From an uncultured Eubacterium sp. (GTDB lineage Bacteria; Bacillota; Clostridia; Peptostreptococcales; Anaerovoracaceae), in assembly GCA_900543485.1 (NCBI GenBank), contig UQRM01000019.1, forward strand, positions 1-43,612: a stretch of 43,612 nucleotides of DNA. Reading direction: 5' to 3'. Each line of letters begins with the position of its first letter. Positions within the stretch are counted from its first letter, which is position 1. A program made the translations under genes and the position numbers. Positions 14,110 through 25,017 of this stretch are shown here, one piece after another. The notes beneath the pieces were generated by a model. The model did no database searches, had not been told where the DNA came from, and was given only the letters and a program-made list of their open reading frames with translations.

Positions 14110-16308
14110 ATGGCAGTTTACAAATGCAGCGTGTGTGGGTTCATATATGATGAGGAAAAGAATGGGAAACCGCTGGCGGAGCTCTCAGAGTGTCCTGTCT
14201 GTGGGCAGCCCATCTCAAAATTCGTGCCGGTGAAAGATGAAACTGTGACGAGGAGAGAAAGCCCTATGGAAGATATGGGAAGCTTTGTCTCTTCCGGTCC
14301 GCTGGACTATGATCCTGAAACAGCTCGTCACGATCCGTCGGTCAGATACATGGCTGAGATACATGAAATGGCAGTTACGGGAAGATCGGTGGGGGCATCC
14401 ATGGGTACTCAAATGCCTGTTCCTGACTGGGATGAGATACTGATGATGGGGGCTCAGCTGAATCCGCCTCCTCTCAATGACGAAGACCCTGTCGACACAA
14501 GAACGGTGATAGGAAAGCATGCTGAAAAACCGATGGTACTGGAGAGTCCGATCTACATTTCCCACATGTCCTTCGGAGCTTTATCGAAAGAGACTAAGAT
14601 AGCTCTTTCCAAAGGCAGCGCTATGGCAAAGACTGCCATGTGCAGTGGAGAAGGCGGCATCCTTCCGGAGGAAAGAGCTGAAGCATACAAGTATATCTTT
14701 GAATATATTCCCAACAAGTACAGCGTCACCGATGAAAATCTCCAGGCGGCTGATGCCATAGAGATAAAGATAGGTCAGGGGACAAAGCCTGGAATGGGCG
14801 GTCACCTGCCTGGCGATAAAGTGACTGACGAGATTGCCGCCATTCGTGGAAAGAAGCCGGGTGAGGACGTCCAGAGCCCGAGCAAATTCCCTGAGCTGGA
14901 TACGAAGGAAGACCTGAAGGCCATGGTGGATATGCTGAGAGAACGCTCAGGCGGCAGGCCTGTCGGCATAAAGATAGCTGCCGGAAGGATAGAGAGAGAT
15001 CTTCAGTATTGCGTGTTCGCAGAGCCTGATTTCATAACGGTGGACGGCAGAGGCGGCGGTACGGCGTCCAGCCCGCTTCTCCTCAGGGAGGCGACCACAG
15101 TGCCTACCATATATGCTTTGTACAGGGCAAGAAAATATCTGGATTCCGTAAATTCCGATATCGCTCTCGTTATAACAGGCGGGTTGAGAGTATCTGCTGA
15201 CTTTGCCAAAGCGCTGGCGATGGGAGCTGATGCTGTTGCTGTGGCTACCGCGGGGATGATAGCCGCGGCATGTCAGCAATATCGAATATGCGGCAGCGGG
15301 AAATGTCCTGTAGGTGTGGCCACTCAGGACCCTGAACTCAGGTCGAGATTGAACATAGACGCGGCGGCTCAGAGAGTAGCCAATTATCTGAATGTGTCCA
15401 GAGAAGAATTAAAGACTTTCGCACGTATCACGGGGAACCGTTCCGTACACGATCTTTCCATGGATGATCTGATGACTACCAGCTACGATATAGCGGAGTA
15501 TACCGGGATAAGGCATGTGGGGCAGCCTGTGGGAAACCTGAGCGGATTTGATGTTCCCGGAGCATCCGGGAACGCCGAAACTGTCGGTGCCTTCCGGGCT
15601 GCCGAAGCCTCTGCCGAAGCTTCCGGTATTTCCGGCGAAACGGCGGCGACCGCCGCCAAATACAGGTGTAAGCTGTGCGGTGAAGTGTTCACCGTTCAGG
15701 CCGGCGCGGAGGCTGTATGTCCTGTGTGCGGAGCCAGGGGAGAGAACCTGGAGGCGGTGGCCGGAGAGGTAAAGAACAAATATGCCGGGACCAGGACGGA
15801 AAAGAACCTGGAAGCGGCCTTTGCCGGAGAATCGGAAGCCAGGAACAAATATACCTACTTCGCGTCGGTAGCTGAGAAAGAAGGATATGAGCAGATAGCT
15901 GCGCTGTTCATGAAGACGGCGGAAAACGAGCGGGAGCACGCGAAGATGTGGTTCAACGAACTGGGCGGCATAAACGATACGGCAGCCAATCTGGACGCAG
16001 CTGCCGCAGGGGAAAACTACGAATGGACCGACATGTATGCCGGATTCGCCGACACGGCTGAGGCCGAGGGATTTCCGGAGCTGGCAGCCAAATTCCGCAT
16101 GGTGGGCGCCATCGAAAAGCACCACGAGGAGAGATACAGAGCGCTGCTTCACAACGTGGAGACGGCAGCCGTCTTCGAAAAGAGCGAAGTCAAGATGTGG
16201 GAGTGCCGAAACTGCGGTCATATCGTGACAGGAACGAAGGCGCCGGAGAAATGTCCCGTATGCGCTTATCCGAAGAGCTATTTTGAAATAAACGAAGAGA
16301 ATTACTGA
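14110..16308 (+). CDS. Rubredoxin / glutamate-synthase FMN domain / rubredoxin / rubrerythrin / rubredoxin fusion
   Basis: A 732-residue soluble protein; ATG 14110 follows GGAGG (14098-14102) by seven bases. Modules in order: rubredoxin-like zinc or iron knuckle (Cys 6, 9, 28, 31); glutamate-synthase FMN-binding barrel (about 140-470) with the iron-sulfur cysteines 388, 394 and 399 (C-x5-C-x4-C) ahead of PVGVATQ; an Ala/Glu-rich linker (about 485-515); a second CxxC pair set (520, 523, 537, 540); a rubrerythrin four-helix di-iron domain (about 560-680) with [18 protein letters not shown] and EKHHEERY; and a C-terminal rubredoxin (699, 702, 715, 718). Neither the glutaminase nor the FAD/NAD(P)H domains of ordinary glutamate synthase are present. 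Rubrerythrins reduce peroxide with electrons from rubredoxin, so the FMN barrel may feed electrons along the chain. That function is inference. Confidence 0.9.
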   Translation: MAVYKCSVCGFIYDEEKNGKPLAELSECPVCGQPISKFVPVKDETVTRRESPMEDMGSFVSSGPLDYDPETARHDPSVRYMAEIHEMAVTGRSVGASMGTQMPVPDWDEILMMGAQLNPPPLNDEDPVDTRTVIGKHAEKPMVLESPIYISHMSFGALSKETKIALSKGSAMAKTAMCSGEGGILPEERAEAYKYIFEYIPNKYSVTDENLQAADAIEIKIGQGTKPGMGGHLPGDKVTDEIAAIRGKKPGEDVQSPSKFPELDTKEDLKAMVDMLRERSGGRPVGIKIAAGRIERDLQYCVFAEPDFITVDGRGGGTASSPLLLREATTVPTIYALYRARKYLDSVNSDIALVITGGLRVSADFAKALAMGADAVAVATAGMIAAACQQYRICGSGKCPVGVATQDPELRSRLNIDAAAQRVANYLNVSREELKTFARITGNRSVHDLSMDDLMTTSYDIAEYTGIRHVGQPVGNLSGFDVPGASGNAETVGAFRAAEASAEASGISGETAATAAKYRCKLCGEVFTVQAGAEAVCPVCGARGENLEAVAGEVKNKYAGTRTEKNLEAAFAGESEARNKYTYFASVAEKEGYEQIAALFMKTAENEREHAKMWFNELGGINDTAANLDAAAAGENYEWTDMYAGFADTAEAEGFPELAAKFRMVGAIEKHHEERYRALLHNVETAAVFEKSEVKMWECRNCGHIVTGTKAPEKCPVCAYPKSYFEINEENY

Positions 16309-16405
16309 TGTGTGGCGTGTGAGCTGCTGATATGCGGTAATGGCTTGTTTTTTCGCAAGATGATGTCTATCCCTGGGCTTCTGTGTCCGGGGTATGGCGG
16401 AAACA

Positions 16406-16446
16406 AAAAATCCTGAATCTCGCCATCAGGCGGATCCAGGATTTTT
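16406..16446. terminator. Bidirectional terminator between the redox fusion and SEC-C genes
   Basis: AAAAATCCTG (16406-16415) pairs with CAGGATTTTT (16437-16446) around CGCC/GGCG. It has T-runs on both strands, so it can end the fusion transcript and the convergent hom-SEC-C transcript. Confidence 0.8.
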
Positions 16447-16551
16447 AATTGATCCCATATTGTCGCTGAGCGTCGCCGGCGTCCTTTGCCTGGTGCTCAT
16501 GTTGGACAGGCTGAGCTGACGTTCCGGCTGCGCTGCATCCACTGCTGCTTG

Positions 16552-17061
16552 TCAGTTGCGGGAAGCCGTCTTCCCACAGCAGTGCTTGTATTTTTTACCG
16601 CTGCCGCATGGGCAAGGCTCGTTGCGGCCTATTTTTTTCCCTTTCACGATTGTCTTGGATCTCTTGTATTCCTTGGCGATCTGAGCCATTTTTTCCTCAC
16701 CGAGAATAGTCTCCCACTGAGGAAGCCCATACAGGTACTCGGCATCGGCCGCCAGCATATTGTAAAACAGTTTTTCGGGTTCGATTTCCACCTCTACCTG
16801 GGAATTTTCATCGAAGTTTTCAAAGTCGTTGCTTTTCTTCAAGCTGGAATCGACTCCGTCGAGGAAACCCATGAAGATCACTGGGCGGACCTGGTACTTT
16901 TCAGCCAGCTCTCCGAGAGTGCCAGTCATCTTTTCCTCTGGTCTGTCAAGGATATCGCTGTATATCTTAGTTTCGGCTTCGCTATATTCCTTCCAGAATT
17001 CGGGGAAAGTATCCTCGGTCTGATTTTCTATAAGATCTCTCCATTCTTCAAATAAAGTCAT
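16552..17061 (-). CDS. SEC-C motif protein
   Basis: A 169-residue protein whose last 25 residues form the SEC-C zinc motif ([18 protein letters not shown]), as at the C-terminus of SecA, where it binds zinc and helps contact partners. The N-terminal 140 residues are acidic and helical and belong to a group of uncharacterised SEC-C proteins of clostridia. No signal peptide or membrane segment is present. ATG 17061 follows GGAGG at close to optimal spacing. It starts 19 bp after the hom stop, so it is probably cotranscribed with homoserine dehydrogenase; a functional link is not obvious. Its role is unknown. Confidence 0.85.
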   Translation of the reverse strand: MTLFEEWRDLIENQTEDTFPEFWKEYSEAETKIYSDILDRPEEKMTGTLGELAEKYQVRPVIFMGFLDGVDSSLKKSNDFENFDENSQVEVEIEPEKLFYNMLAADAEYLYGLPQWETILGEEKMAQIAKEYKRSKTIVKGKKIGRNEPCPCGSGKKYKHCCGKTASRN

Positions 17062-17080
17062 CGTCGACCTCCTGATAATG

Positions 17081-18055
17081 TTATTTTAAAACCGTTTTCA
17101 CTATATCTATAACGTCGCCCAGAACTGCGCTTCCTGTAGGCAGAGGGCCTGCGCCTTTCCCATAGAACATCAGGTCGTCCACAGCGTTTCCCTTGACGAA
17201 TACAGCGTTGAACTCCTTGTTGATGTTGGCCAGAGGATGAGTTTCGCTTATATGCATAGGACGCACCTCGTATTCGATTTCGCCGTTCTCAAGCTTTTTG
17301 GCACGGGCGATGAGCTTTATCTTACAATTGTTGGCGCGTGCTTCCTCTATCTTTTCCTTTGTTATTTGGGTGATGCCGGTAGTAGGTATGTCTTCAGGGG
17401 CTACATATTTGTCGAACATGAGAGCCATCAGGATGGTCAGCTTGTTGGCCGCGTCGATCCCTTCCACATCGGCGGTAGGGTCGGCCTCGGCGAAGCCCTG
17501 AGCCTGGGCATCCTTGAGGGCAGTGTCGTAATCAAGACCTTCCTTTGTCATCATGGTCAGTATGTAGTTGGTAGTCCCATTGAGGATCCCCAGGACTTCT
17601 TCGAATTTGTTGGCTCTGAGAGGTCCTGTCAGAGTGCTGAGGATCGGTATGCCGCCGCCTACGCTGGCTTCGAAACGAAATGCCACGCCATTGTCTCTTG
17701 CTGTATCCATCAGCTTGTGGTAGTTTGCTGCGATGGCGGCCTTATTGGCTGTTACGACATGTTTGTTGTTTTCCATGGCCTTGAGCATGAACGATGTGGC
17801 GGGTTCGATGCCGCCCAGCAGTTCGATGACGATGTCTATCTCCGGGTCGGTAAAGATCTCATCAGGATCCTGAGTGAATTTCCCGACAGGGACATCGATG
17901 CCTCTGTCACGCTCCGTATCACGTTCCAGGATCTTTACGATATCGACCTTGGCGTTGAGCGTGCTTTCGATTTCTTCTCTGTTCATTTCAAGCGTTTTAT
18001 ATGTACCGGTGCCGATGTTTCCCAGCCCCAGCAGCCCTATTTTTACTGTTTTCAT
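17081..18055 (-). CDS. hom: Homoserine dehydrogenase, short form without ACT domain
   Basis: A 324-residue oxidoreductase reducing aspartate semialdehyde to homoserine for threonine and methionine synthesis. The nucleotide loop [11 protein letters not shown] is at residues 6-16; the catalytic part includes [20 protein letters not shown] and [12 protein letters not shown]. The common bacterial enzyme has about 100 more residues ending in an ACT domain that senses threonine; this one stops at [14 protein letters not shown], so feedback control by that route should be absent. The start is ATG 18055, five bases after GGAGGGA; the longer frame to 18091 has no ribosome binding site. First gene of a two-gene minus-strand operon. 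Confidence 0.93.
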   Translation of the reverse strand: MKTVKIGLLGLGNIGTGTYKTLEMNREEIESTLNAKVDIVKILERDTERDRGIDVPVGKFTQDPDEIFTDPEIDIVIELLGGIEPATSFMLKAMENNKHVVTANKAAIAANYHKLMDTARDNGVAFRFEASVGGGIPILSTLTGPLRANKFEEVLGILNGTTNYILTMMTKEGLDYDTALKDAQAQGFAEADPTADVEGIDAANKLTILMALMFDKYVAPEDIPTTGITQITKEKIEEARANNCKIKLIARAKKLENGEIEYEVRPMHISETHPLANINKEFNAVFVKGNAVDDLMFYGKGAGPLPTGSAVLGDVIDIVKTVLK

Positions 18056-18089
18056 TTCTCCCTCCGATAAATCAACAATCAATGAAGTC

Positions 18090-18118
18090 ATTATATAATA
18101 TATTTGCCGTTTTGTCTC
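18090..18118 (-). promoter_or_regulatory. Promoter of hom
   Basis: On the minus strand GAGACA (18118-18113), a 17-base spacer and a perfect TATAAT (18095-18090), 34 bp before the start codon. Confidence 0.5.
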
Positions 18119-18229
18119 GCATTTTTTGGTATGGGCCGGTTTTTAAAACAGAGGTTGGCTATACAGGCTTTTCCGCAACGAAAAATCCGGCTGCGGACGT
18201 TCGTGGACCGCTTCCCGTGGTTTGCGCCA

Positions 18230-18257
18230 TTGACTTTCACGTTTGGCAAAGTAAAAT
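18230..18257 (+). promoter_or_regulatory. Promoter and GC-rich leader of trmL
   Basis: TTGACT (18230-18235), 16 bases, TAAAAT (18252-18257). The transcript would carry a leader of about 110 bases (to 18374), strikingly GC-rich, with TGTC...GACA enclosing several GGC/GCC pairings near 18263-18298. No known riboswitch was recognised. The remainder of the 18056-18374 gap holds only the hom promoter. Confidence 0.5.
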
Positions 18258-18374
18258 ATAAATGTCGGGCTTCGCCGGGGAAAGCCGGTGACCGGACACA
18301 GATCCGGGGGCATCAGCGGCCGGGAACGACTGCCGTGGCAGACGCGGCCTGCGGCGAACAGAGGAAAGGAGAAT

Positions 18375-18857
18375 ATGAACATGTCCATGCATATTGTTTT
18401 AGTGGAGCCGGAGATCCCTCCCAATACAGGTAATATAGCCAGAAGCTGCGCGGCGACGGGCAGCGTGCTCCATCTCGTCAAACCATTGGGATTTTCCATA
18501 GATGACAGGAGCCTTAAGCGGGCGGGACTGGATTACTGGCCTTACGTAACGCTGGAAGTACATGAAAGTCTGGACCGGTTCATGGAAAAGTACGGGAAAA
18601 GCGACAGGCGGATGTTTCTGGCTACTACCAAGGGTGGCAGATTGTATACAGATGTCCGGTTCCGGGATGAAGATATGATACTGTTCGGCCGTGAGACAGC
18701 AGGGCTGCCCAGGTCATTCATAGCGGAGCATCGGGAGGAAACTGTCAGGATACCTATGAGCGCCGATACTCGTCTGAGGTCTCTGAACTTGGCTAATTCA
18801 GTCAACATTATCCTGTTCGAAGCCCTGAGGCAGCAAGGGTTTCCGGGACTAAAATAA
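18375..18857 (+). CDS. trmL: tRNA (cytidine/uridine-34 2'-O)-methyltransferase
   Basis: A 160-residue SPOUT methyltransferase modifying the wobble base of leucine tRNAs with S-adenosylmethionine. Family landmarks: the N-terminal VLVEPEIPPNTGNIAR (residues 8-23), LVKPLGF, LFGRETAGLP (about 108-117) and the knot motif IPMSADTRLRSLNLANSVNI (about 131-150). ATG 18375 follows AAAGGAG; a GTG-initiated extension to 18288 is rejected because it lacks a ribosome binding site and homology begins at the ATG. It stands alone between hom (divergent) and rpoN (own promoter). Confidence 0.95.
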   Translation: MNMSMHIVLVEPEIPPNTGNIARSCAATGSVLHLVKPLGFSIDDRSLKRAGLDYWPYVTLEVHESLDRFMEKYGKSDRRMFLATTKGGRLYTDVRFRDEDMILFGRETAGLPRSFIAEHREETVRIPMSADTRLRSLNLANSVNIILFEALRQQGFPGLK

Positions 18858-18880
18858 TAATGTCAATTCCGGGTAAAGCA

Positions 18881-18909
18881 TTGGTAAAAAATCGTCCGTA
18901 TGATATAAT
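18881..18909 (+). promoter_or_regulatory. Promoter of rpoN
   Basis: TTGGTA (18881-18886), 17 bases, TATAAT (18904-18909). The start codon is at 18931, so the leader is only about 15 bases, with a weak GAGG ribosome binding site. Confidence 0.65.
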
Positions 18910-18930
18910 AAAAGCCGAGGTATTTAGAAA

Positions 18931-20391
18931 ATGAGTATAAAACTTGGTTACGATTTGAAAATTGAGCAGTCTCAAAAGCTGGTCATGACGCCGGAGCTGA
19001 TACAGGCCATCCAGATTTTGAAGTTCAATACTCAGGAGCTGGATTCCTATGTGCAGGAGCAGTTGCTGGTCAATCCTGTTCTGGAACAGGCCAGTGGCGA
19101 CGCGGGCAGCGGCCAGGACAGCGGAGAGAGCGGAAGCCGCGATGATAGCTTCACGGAAACGGCGTCTGCCGGCAGAGACAGTGCTTCATCACGCAAAGAC
19201 GATGATTTCGACTGGAAAGAATATATCAAAGACAGACAGTACGATGATATAAGCTACAGACAGTGGGAAGACCGGAACGGGGAAGAAAAGGAGAATACAT
19301 ATGAACAGTATGTGTTCTCCGATGTTACGCTGCCCGAACATCTGGTGTTCCAGCTTCAGTGTGCCACTGAAAAGAAGGGCTGCCGCAGAGTTGGCGAATA
19401 CATAATAGAATCATTGGATGAAAACGGATATCTGACATCTACGGTGGATGAGATCGCAGAGGCTACCGGCGTGCCTGTCGACAAAGTGGAGGAAGTCCTT
19501 GATATCATACATGGGTTCGATCCTATAGGTGTCGGCGCAAAAGACCTCGCGGAATGTCTGATGATCCAGCTGAGGTATCAGGGGCAGCTGACGGAGCTTT
19601 TCGAGAAGGTCATCAGCGAGCATCTGGAAGATCTGGCCAATGGCAAATTCGGAGCCATCGCTAAGGAGCTGGGGCTATCTCCGCAGAAGGTCCAGGAGAT
19701 GAATGACGTGATAAGGTCCTTGGAACCTAAACCGGGGCGGCTTTTCGCGTCGGGAGCGGATACCAAATATATAGTTCCTGATGTAATCATCGAGAAGGTG
19801 GACGATCAGTACGTGGTGACGGTAAACGAGAGCAGCACACCGAGACTGATGGTCAGCTCGTATTACAGCAAGCTGATGAAGCAGTCGGAGGAGGACGACA
19901 ACCTTTCGAAATATCTTTCTGACAGAGTCAACTCGGCAGTATGGCTTATCAAGAGTATAGAGCAGAGAAAGCAGACGATATACAATGTAGTGACGGCCGT
20001 GGTGAGGCATCAGAAGGAATTTCTCGACCGGGGGAGCAAGTATTTGAAGACTCTCACTCTCAAGGATATAGCCGAGGAACTGGGGATACACGAATCGACA
20101 GTTTCACGTTCCATAAATGGGAAATACCTCCAATGCCCGAGAGGAGTCTTCGAAATAAAGTATTTCTTTTCGGCCGGCGTTTCCGGCAGTCACGGAGAAG
20201 GCATATCATCCAACAGCATAAAAGAATTCATCAAGGAGATCGTCGACAGCGAAGACAGCAAATCGCCATACAGCGATCAGGCAATGGTCAGAATGCTGGA
20301 AGAAAAAGGCATAAGCATATCGAGACGAACGGTAGCCAAGTACAGAGACGAGATGAACATCCCATCTTCGTCCAGGCGCAAACGATATTAA
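18931..20391 (+). CDS. rpoN: RNA polymerase sigma-54 factor
   Basis: A 486-residue alternative sigma factor recognising -24/-12 promoters and needing AAA+ activators. Region I is present (LGYDLKIEQSQKLVMTPELIQAIQIL, activator contact), then an acidic, Ser/Gly-rich low-complexity region II (about residues 55-105), the core-binding region, the helix-turn-helix (DIAEELGIHESTVSRSINGKYLQCPRG) and the RpoN box near the C-terminus (RRTVAKYRDEMN). Full length. No activator gene and no clear -24/-12 promoter were recognised in this window, so its targets lie elsewhere. It directly precedes gapA, and partial read-through into the glycolytic genes is likely. In some clostridia sigL likewise neighbours the gap operon. 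Confidence 0.95.
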   Translation: MSIKLGYDLKIEQSQKLVMTPELIQAIQILKFNTQELDSYVQEQLLVNPVLEQASGDAGSGQDSGESGSRDDSFTETASAGRDSASSRKDDDFDWKEYIKDRQYDDISYRQWEDRNGEEKENTYEQYVFSDVTLPEHLVFQLQCATEKKGCRRVGEYIIESLDENGYLTSTVDEIAEATGVPVDKVEEVLDIIHGFDPIGVGAKDLAECLMIQLRYQGQLTELFEKVISEHLEDLANGKFGAIAKELGLSPQKVQEMNDVIRSLEPKPGRLFASGADTKYIVPDVIIEKVDDQYVVTVNESSTPRLMVSSYYSKLMKQSEEDDNLSKYLSDRVNSAVWLIKSIEQRKQTIYNVVTAVVRHQKEFLDRGSKYLKTLTLKDIAEELGIHESTVSRSINGKYLQCPRGVFEIKYFFSAGVSGSHGEGISSNSIKEFIKEIVDSEDSKSPYSDQAMVRMLEEKGISISRRTVAKYRDEMNIPSSSRRKRY

Positions 20392-20415
20392 ACTCGTCGG
20401 AGGATCCCGGCGGGC

Positions 20416-20445
20416 TTGATATATAAATCAAATCAAATTTATAGA
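20416..20445 (+). promoter_or_regulatory. Possible promoter of the glycolytic operon
   Basis: TTGATA (20416-20421), 18 bases, TATAGA (20440-20445), ahead of the strong AGGAGGAG ribosome binding site of gapA. A moderate match in AT-rich sequence. There is no cggR-like gene and no operator palindrome was seen. Confidence 0.4.
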
Positions 20446-20468
20446 GTATGTTTAGGAGGAGTTATAAA

Positions 20469-21488
20469 ATGGCAATCAAAATCGGAATAAGCGGCTTTGG
20501 TCGTATTTCTCGTGTGGTTATCCGTGCGGCAATGGATATGCCCGAAATCGAGATCGCGGGGATAAATGTCCGCAACGCCGACGTGGAGTACATGAAGTAC
20601 ATGCTGAAGTACGACACGGTATTTGGGCGTTTTCCGAAAGAGCTGGGGGTATATGAAGAGGGACTTGTGATCGACGGCAGGAAGATACCTGTCTACAGCG
20701 AAAGCGACGCGGCTAATATCCCGTGGAGCAAGTGTGGGGCAGAGTACATAGTGGAGGGGACAGGTGCCTACAATACCACAGAAAAAGCCATGGTTCATAT
20801 AAATCAGGGAGCGAAAAAGGTCATCATCACGGCTCCGGCAAAGGACAAGACGACACCGACCTTTGTTATGGGAGTCAACCACGATGAGTACAGCAAGGAT
20901 ATGGACATAGTGTCCAACGCATCCTGTACGACTAACTGTCTGGCACCTGTGTGCAAGGTCATAGAGGACAACTGGGGCATCGAGCAGGGGCTTATGTCGA
21001 CCATACACGCGGCGACGGCCAAGCAGAAGGTAGTGGACGCCAGATCCTTAAAGGACTGGAGGACAGGGAGATCCGCTTTCGGAAACATCATCCCGACCAG
21101 CACCGGCGCGGCGAAAGCAGTAGGTCTTGTTATCCCGTCTCTCGTGGGAAGGATGACGGGTATCGCTTACCGTGTGCCTACCAATGACGTGTCAGTGATA
21201 GACGTCAACATACAGCTGAAGAATTCGGCCAGCTACGAGGAAATATGCAGAAAGATAAAGGAAGCTTCCGAAGAAGGTCCAATGAAGGGTGTCATCGAAT
21301 ATGTGGATGACGAAGTGGTGTCCAGCGATTTCATCGGGGATCCGCATACGTCCATATTCGATGCGAGGGAAGGCATCCAGCTCAATGACAAGTTTTTCAA
21401 ACTGATCGCGTTCTATGACAACGAATATGGATACTCCACCAAAGTGCTGGAGCTGATAAAGCATATGTACAGCGTAGATAACGCATAA
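20469..21488 (+). CDS. gapA: Glyceraldehyde-3-phosphate dehydrogenase
   Basis: A 339-residue glycolytic enzyme; ATG 20469 follows AGGAGGAG. The catalytic Cys is in [12 protein letters not shown] (about residue 155) and the catalytic His in [14 protein letters not shown]. Two positions are unusual: the nucleotide loop reads GFGRIS instead of GFGRIG, and the end of the second strand reads INVRN (residues 32-36) where NAD-specific enzymes carry Asp right after the Asn (VNDL). Loss of that Asp with an adjacent Arg is the pattern expected for enzymes accepting NADP(H). Biochemical preference is inference. First enzyme of the gapA-pgk-tpiA-eno run. Confidence 0.96.
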   Translation: MAIKIGISGFGRISRVVIRAAMDMPEIEIAGINVRNADVEYMKYMLKYDTVFGRFPKELGVYEEGLVIDGRKIPVYSESDAANIPWSKCGAEYIVEGTGAYNTTEKAMVHINQGAKKVIITAPAKDKTTPTFVMGVNHDEYSKDMDIVSNASCTTNCLAPVCKVIEDNWGIEQGLMSTIHAATAKQKVVDARSLKDWRTGRSAFGNIIPTSTGAAKAVGLVIPSLVGRMTGIAYRVPTNDVSVIDVNIQLKNSASYEEICRKIKEASEEGPMKGVIEYVDDEVVSSDFIGDPHTSIFDAREGIQLNDKFFKLIAFYDNEYGYSTKVLELIKHMYSVDNA

Positions 21489-21510
21489 TAGCGATAACGG
21501 ACAATGCAGA

Positions 21511-21542
21511 ACCGACAGCAGGCTTTTCCGCCGGCTGTCGGT
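21511..21542 (+). other. gapA-pgk intercistronic stem-loop
   Basis: ACCGACAGC (21511-21519) pairs perfectly with GCTGTCGGT (21534-21542), extended inward by GGC/GCC. It is not followed by T-residues, so it is more likely an mRNA-stabilising or processing hairpin behind gapA than a terminator. It would allow more gapA than pgk transcript. Confidence 0.6.
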
Positions 21543-21582
21543 CATTGAATATAATGAAAAAAGAATGAAAGGGAAGGGTAAA

Positions 21583-22767
21583 ATGAAAAAGACAGTGAGA
21601 GATATCGATGTCTCGGGAAAACGAGTCCTCGTCAGGTGCGATTTCAACGTGCCGATGCAGGACGGACGCATAACCGATGACAGGAGGATAACATCAGCGT
21701 TGCCTACCATCGAATACCTCGTTGAACAAGGCGCGAAGGTGATATTGATGTCCCACATGGGAAGACCCAAGGGAGAGGCAAAGCCGGAATTCTCATTAAA
21801 GCCGGTTGCCGACAGATTATCGCAGCTGCTGGGTCGGGATGTGATATTCGCGCCATCCGACGTGGTGGTGGATGATAATGTAAAAGCGACAGCGGAAGCG
21901 CTGCAGCCGGGACAGGTGATGCTTCTGGAAAACGTGAGATACAGGAAGGAAGAGACGAAAAACGAAGAACCGTTCACAGGACAGCTGGCTCAGCTGGGCG
22001 AGATCTTCGTCAACGATGCGTTCGGAACGGCTCACAGAGCTCACTGTTCGACAGCAGGCCTGGCAAAATACATGCCTAGTGTTTCCGGCTTCCTTATAGA
22101 GAAAGAAGTGAGGTTCCTGGGAGAAGCGCTGGAAAACCCGGAAAGGCCATTCCTTGCTATTATGGGTGGCGCCAAGGTGGGGGACAAGATCCCTGTTATC
22201 GAGAATCTGCTCAAGAAGGTAGACAGTCTGATCATAGCCGGAGGGATGAGTTATACTTTTTTCAAGGCTATGGGATATGAGATAGGGACTTCCATCTTGG
22301 ATGAAGAGAGCATAGGATTGGCCGGGGAAATCATGGAAAAGGCAAAGGCGGCCAACGTCCGGCTCCTGCTTCCGGTGGATACGGTATGCGCTGAGAAATT
22401 CGACAATGACAGTCCGCATGGAGTTTTTGACAGAGATAAGATCCCTGCTGACATGATGGGGATGGATATAGGACCGAAGACGGTGGAGCTCTACAAGGAA
22501 AACATAGCCAAGGCGAAAACCATCGTCTGGAACGGGCCGGCAGGAGTTTTCGAAATGCCTAATTTCGCAGCAGGAACGAAAGCCCTGGCGGAAGCCCTGG
22601 CGGAAAGCGACGCGGTCACCATCGTAGGCGGTGGAGATTCGGCTGCGGCAGCGGAGCAGTTCGGTTACGCTGATAAGATGACACATATTTCAACAGGAGG
22701 CGGCGCATCCCTCGAATTCCTCGAAGGAAAAGAGCTGCCGGGAATAGCTTGTCTGGAGGATAAATGA
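21583..22767 (+). CDS. pgk: Phosphoglycerate kinase
   Basis: A 394-residue monomeric kinase making ATP from 1,3-bisphosphoglycerate. Motifs: [11 protein letters not shown] (about residues 15-25), the substrate-binding [11 protein letters not shown] (about 55-65), [11 protein letters not shown] (about 151), and the nucleotide-binding [11 protein letters not shown] (about 321) and [11 protein letters not shown] (about 348). ATG 21583 follows GGGAAGGG; the frame's earlier ATG at 21565 lacks a ribosome binding site. Its stop overlaps the tpiA start region. Confidence 0.96.
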   Translation: MKKTVRDIDVSGKRVLVRCDFNVPMQDGRITDDRRITSALPTIEYLVEQGAKVILMSHMGRPKGEAKPEFSLKPVADRLSQLLGRDVIFAPSDVVVDDNVKATAEALQPGQVMLLENVRYRKEETKNEEPFTGQLAQLGEIFVNDAFGTAHRAHCSTAGLAKYMPSVSGFLIEKEVRFLGEALENPERPFLAIMGGAKVGDKIPVIENLLKKVDSLIIAGGMSYTFFKAMGYEIGTSILDEESIGLAGEIMEKAKAANVRLLLPVDTVCAEKFDNDSPHGVFDRDKIPADMMGMDIGPKTVELYKENIAKAKTIVWNGPAGVFEMPNFAAGTKALAEALAESDAVTIVGGGDSAAAAEQFGYADKMTHISTGGGASLEFLEGKELPGIACLEDK

Positions 22768-23513
22768 TGAGAGTACCATTCATTGCAGGAAACTGGAAGA
22801 TGTTCAAAAACAGGGCGGAGGCCCGCGAGTTTGCGGAGGAATTCAAGAAGCTTTATAAAGACACTGATGTACAGACAGCCATATGCGCGCCTTTTACAGA
22901 TCTCGAAACGTTGGTAGAGGCCTTTGCGGGAACGGATATAAAGGTGGGAGCGCAGAACGTTCACTTTGCTGATGAAGGAGCATATACAGGAGAGGTCTCA
23001 GTGGCGATGCTGGAAGATATAGGCGTTGATTTCTGTATCGTCGGACACTCGGAGAGAAGGCAGTATTTCGCTGAGACAGATGAGACCGTGAACCTGAAGC
23101 TGAAGAAGCTGCTGACCGGAGCTATAAGACCTATCATGTGCGTGGGAGAGAGTCTGGACGAAAGGGATGCCGGGAGCGCCTTTGACAGAGTAAAGTCTCA
23201 GCTTCAGCTGGGTCTTGCGGACATCGATGCCAAAGATGCCGCCAGGATCGTGATAGCTTATGAGCCTATATGGGCCATCGGGACAGGCAGAACAGCCACG
23301 CCGGAGCAGGCGGAGGAAATGTGCGCGTTCATCAGGAACACTCTTATAGAGCTGTATGATGAAGATACCGCTGACGAGATGATCATACAGTACGGTGGCA
23401 GTGTCAAGCCGGCTAACGCTACAGATATCATGAATATGGATGAGATCGATGGAGCGCTGGTAGGCGGGGCAAGCCTTAAGGCTAAGGATTTCATGGAGAT
23501 AATAGATTTTTAG
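22767..23513 (+). CDS. tpiA: Triosephosphate isomerase
   Basis: A 248-residue TIM barrel interconverting dihydroxyacetone phosphate and glyceraldehyde-3-phosphate. Catalytic Lys in FIAGNWKMFKN (about residue 12), His in IVGHSERRQYF (about 93) and Glu in AYEPIWAIGTG (about 166). Two adjacent ATGs exist (22764 and 22767). The second is preferred: GGAGG at 22755-22759 then has the usual seven-base spacing and the protein begins like its relatives. It shares one base with the pgk stop, so the two genes are coupled. Confidence 0.96.
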   Translation: MRVPFIAGNWKMFKNRAEAREFAEEFKKLYKDTDVQTAICAPFTDLETLVEAFAGTDIKVGAQNVHFADEGAYTGEVSVAMLEDIGVDFCIVGHSERRQYFAETDETVNLKLKKLLTGAIRPIMCVGESLDERDAGSAFDRVKSQLQLGLADIDAKDAARIVIAYEPIWAIGTGRTATPEQAEEMCAFIRNTLIELYDEDTADEMIIQYGGSVKPANATDIMNMDEIDGALVGGASLKAKDFMEIIDF

Positions 23514-24887
<1,374 letters not shown>

Positions 24888-24908
24888 AAGCCGGAAAACC
24901 CAAAACCG

Positions 24909-24937
24909 TTGATTTTTTAAAAACCCTGTGATACACT
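24909..24937 (+). promoter_or_regulatory. Promoter of secG
   Basis: TTGATT (24909-24914), 17 bases, TACACT (24932-24937), just after the eno stop codon. This separates secG transcription from the glycolytic run. Confidence 0.5.
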
Positions 24938-24955
24938 TAAAAAGTTAGTAAGTGA

Positions 24956-24993
24956 GCCCGACTTCGTTGGACACCTGTTGTCACCCTTCGGGC
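24956..24993 (+). other. Stem-loop in the secG leader
   Basis: GCCCGA (24956-24961) pairs with TCGGGC (24988-24993), with an inner GACA/TGTC stem (24970-24982), all between the promoter and the secG ribosome binding site (AAGGAGG near 25004-25010). It may modulate secG translation; no known class is recognised. Confidence 0.4.
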
Positions 24994-25017
24994 GACATCG
25001 ATGAAGGAGGATTGAAT

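Noticed and set aside
18056..18374. Riboswitch or T-box upstream of hom or trmL
   Set aside because: The region is GC-rich and can fold, but no T-box, SAM, lysine or other consensus was recognised; only promoters are claimed.
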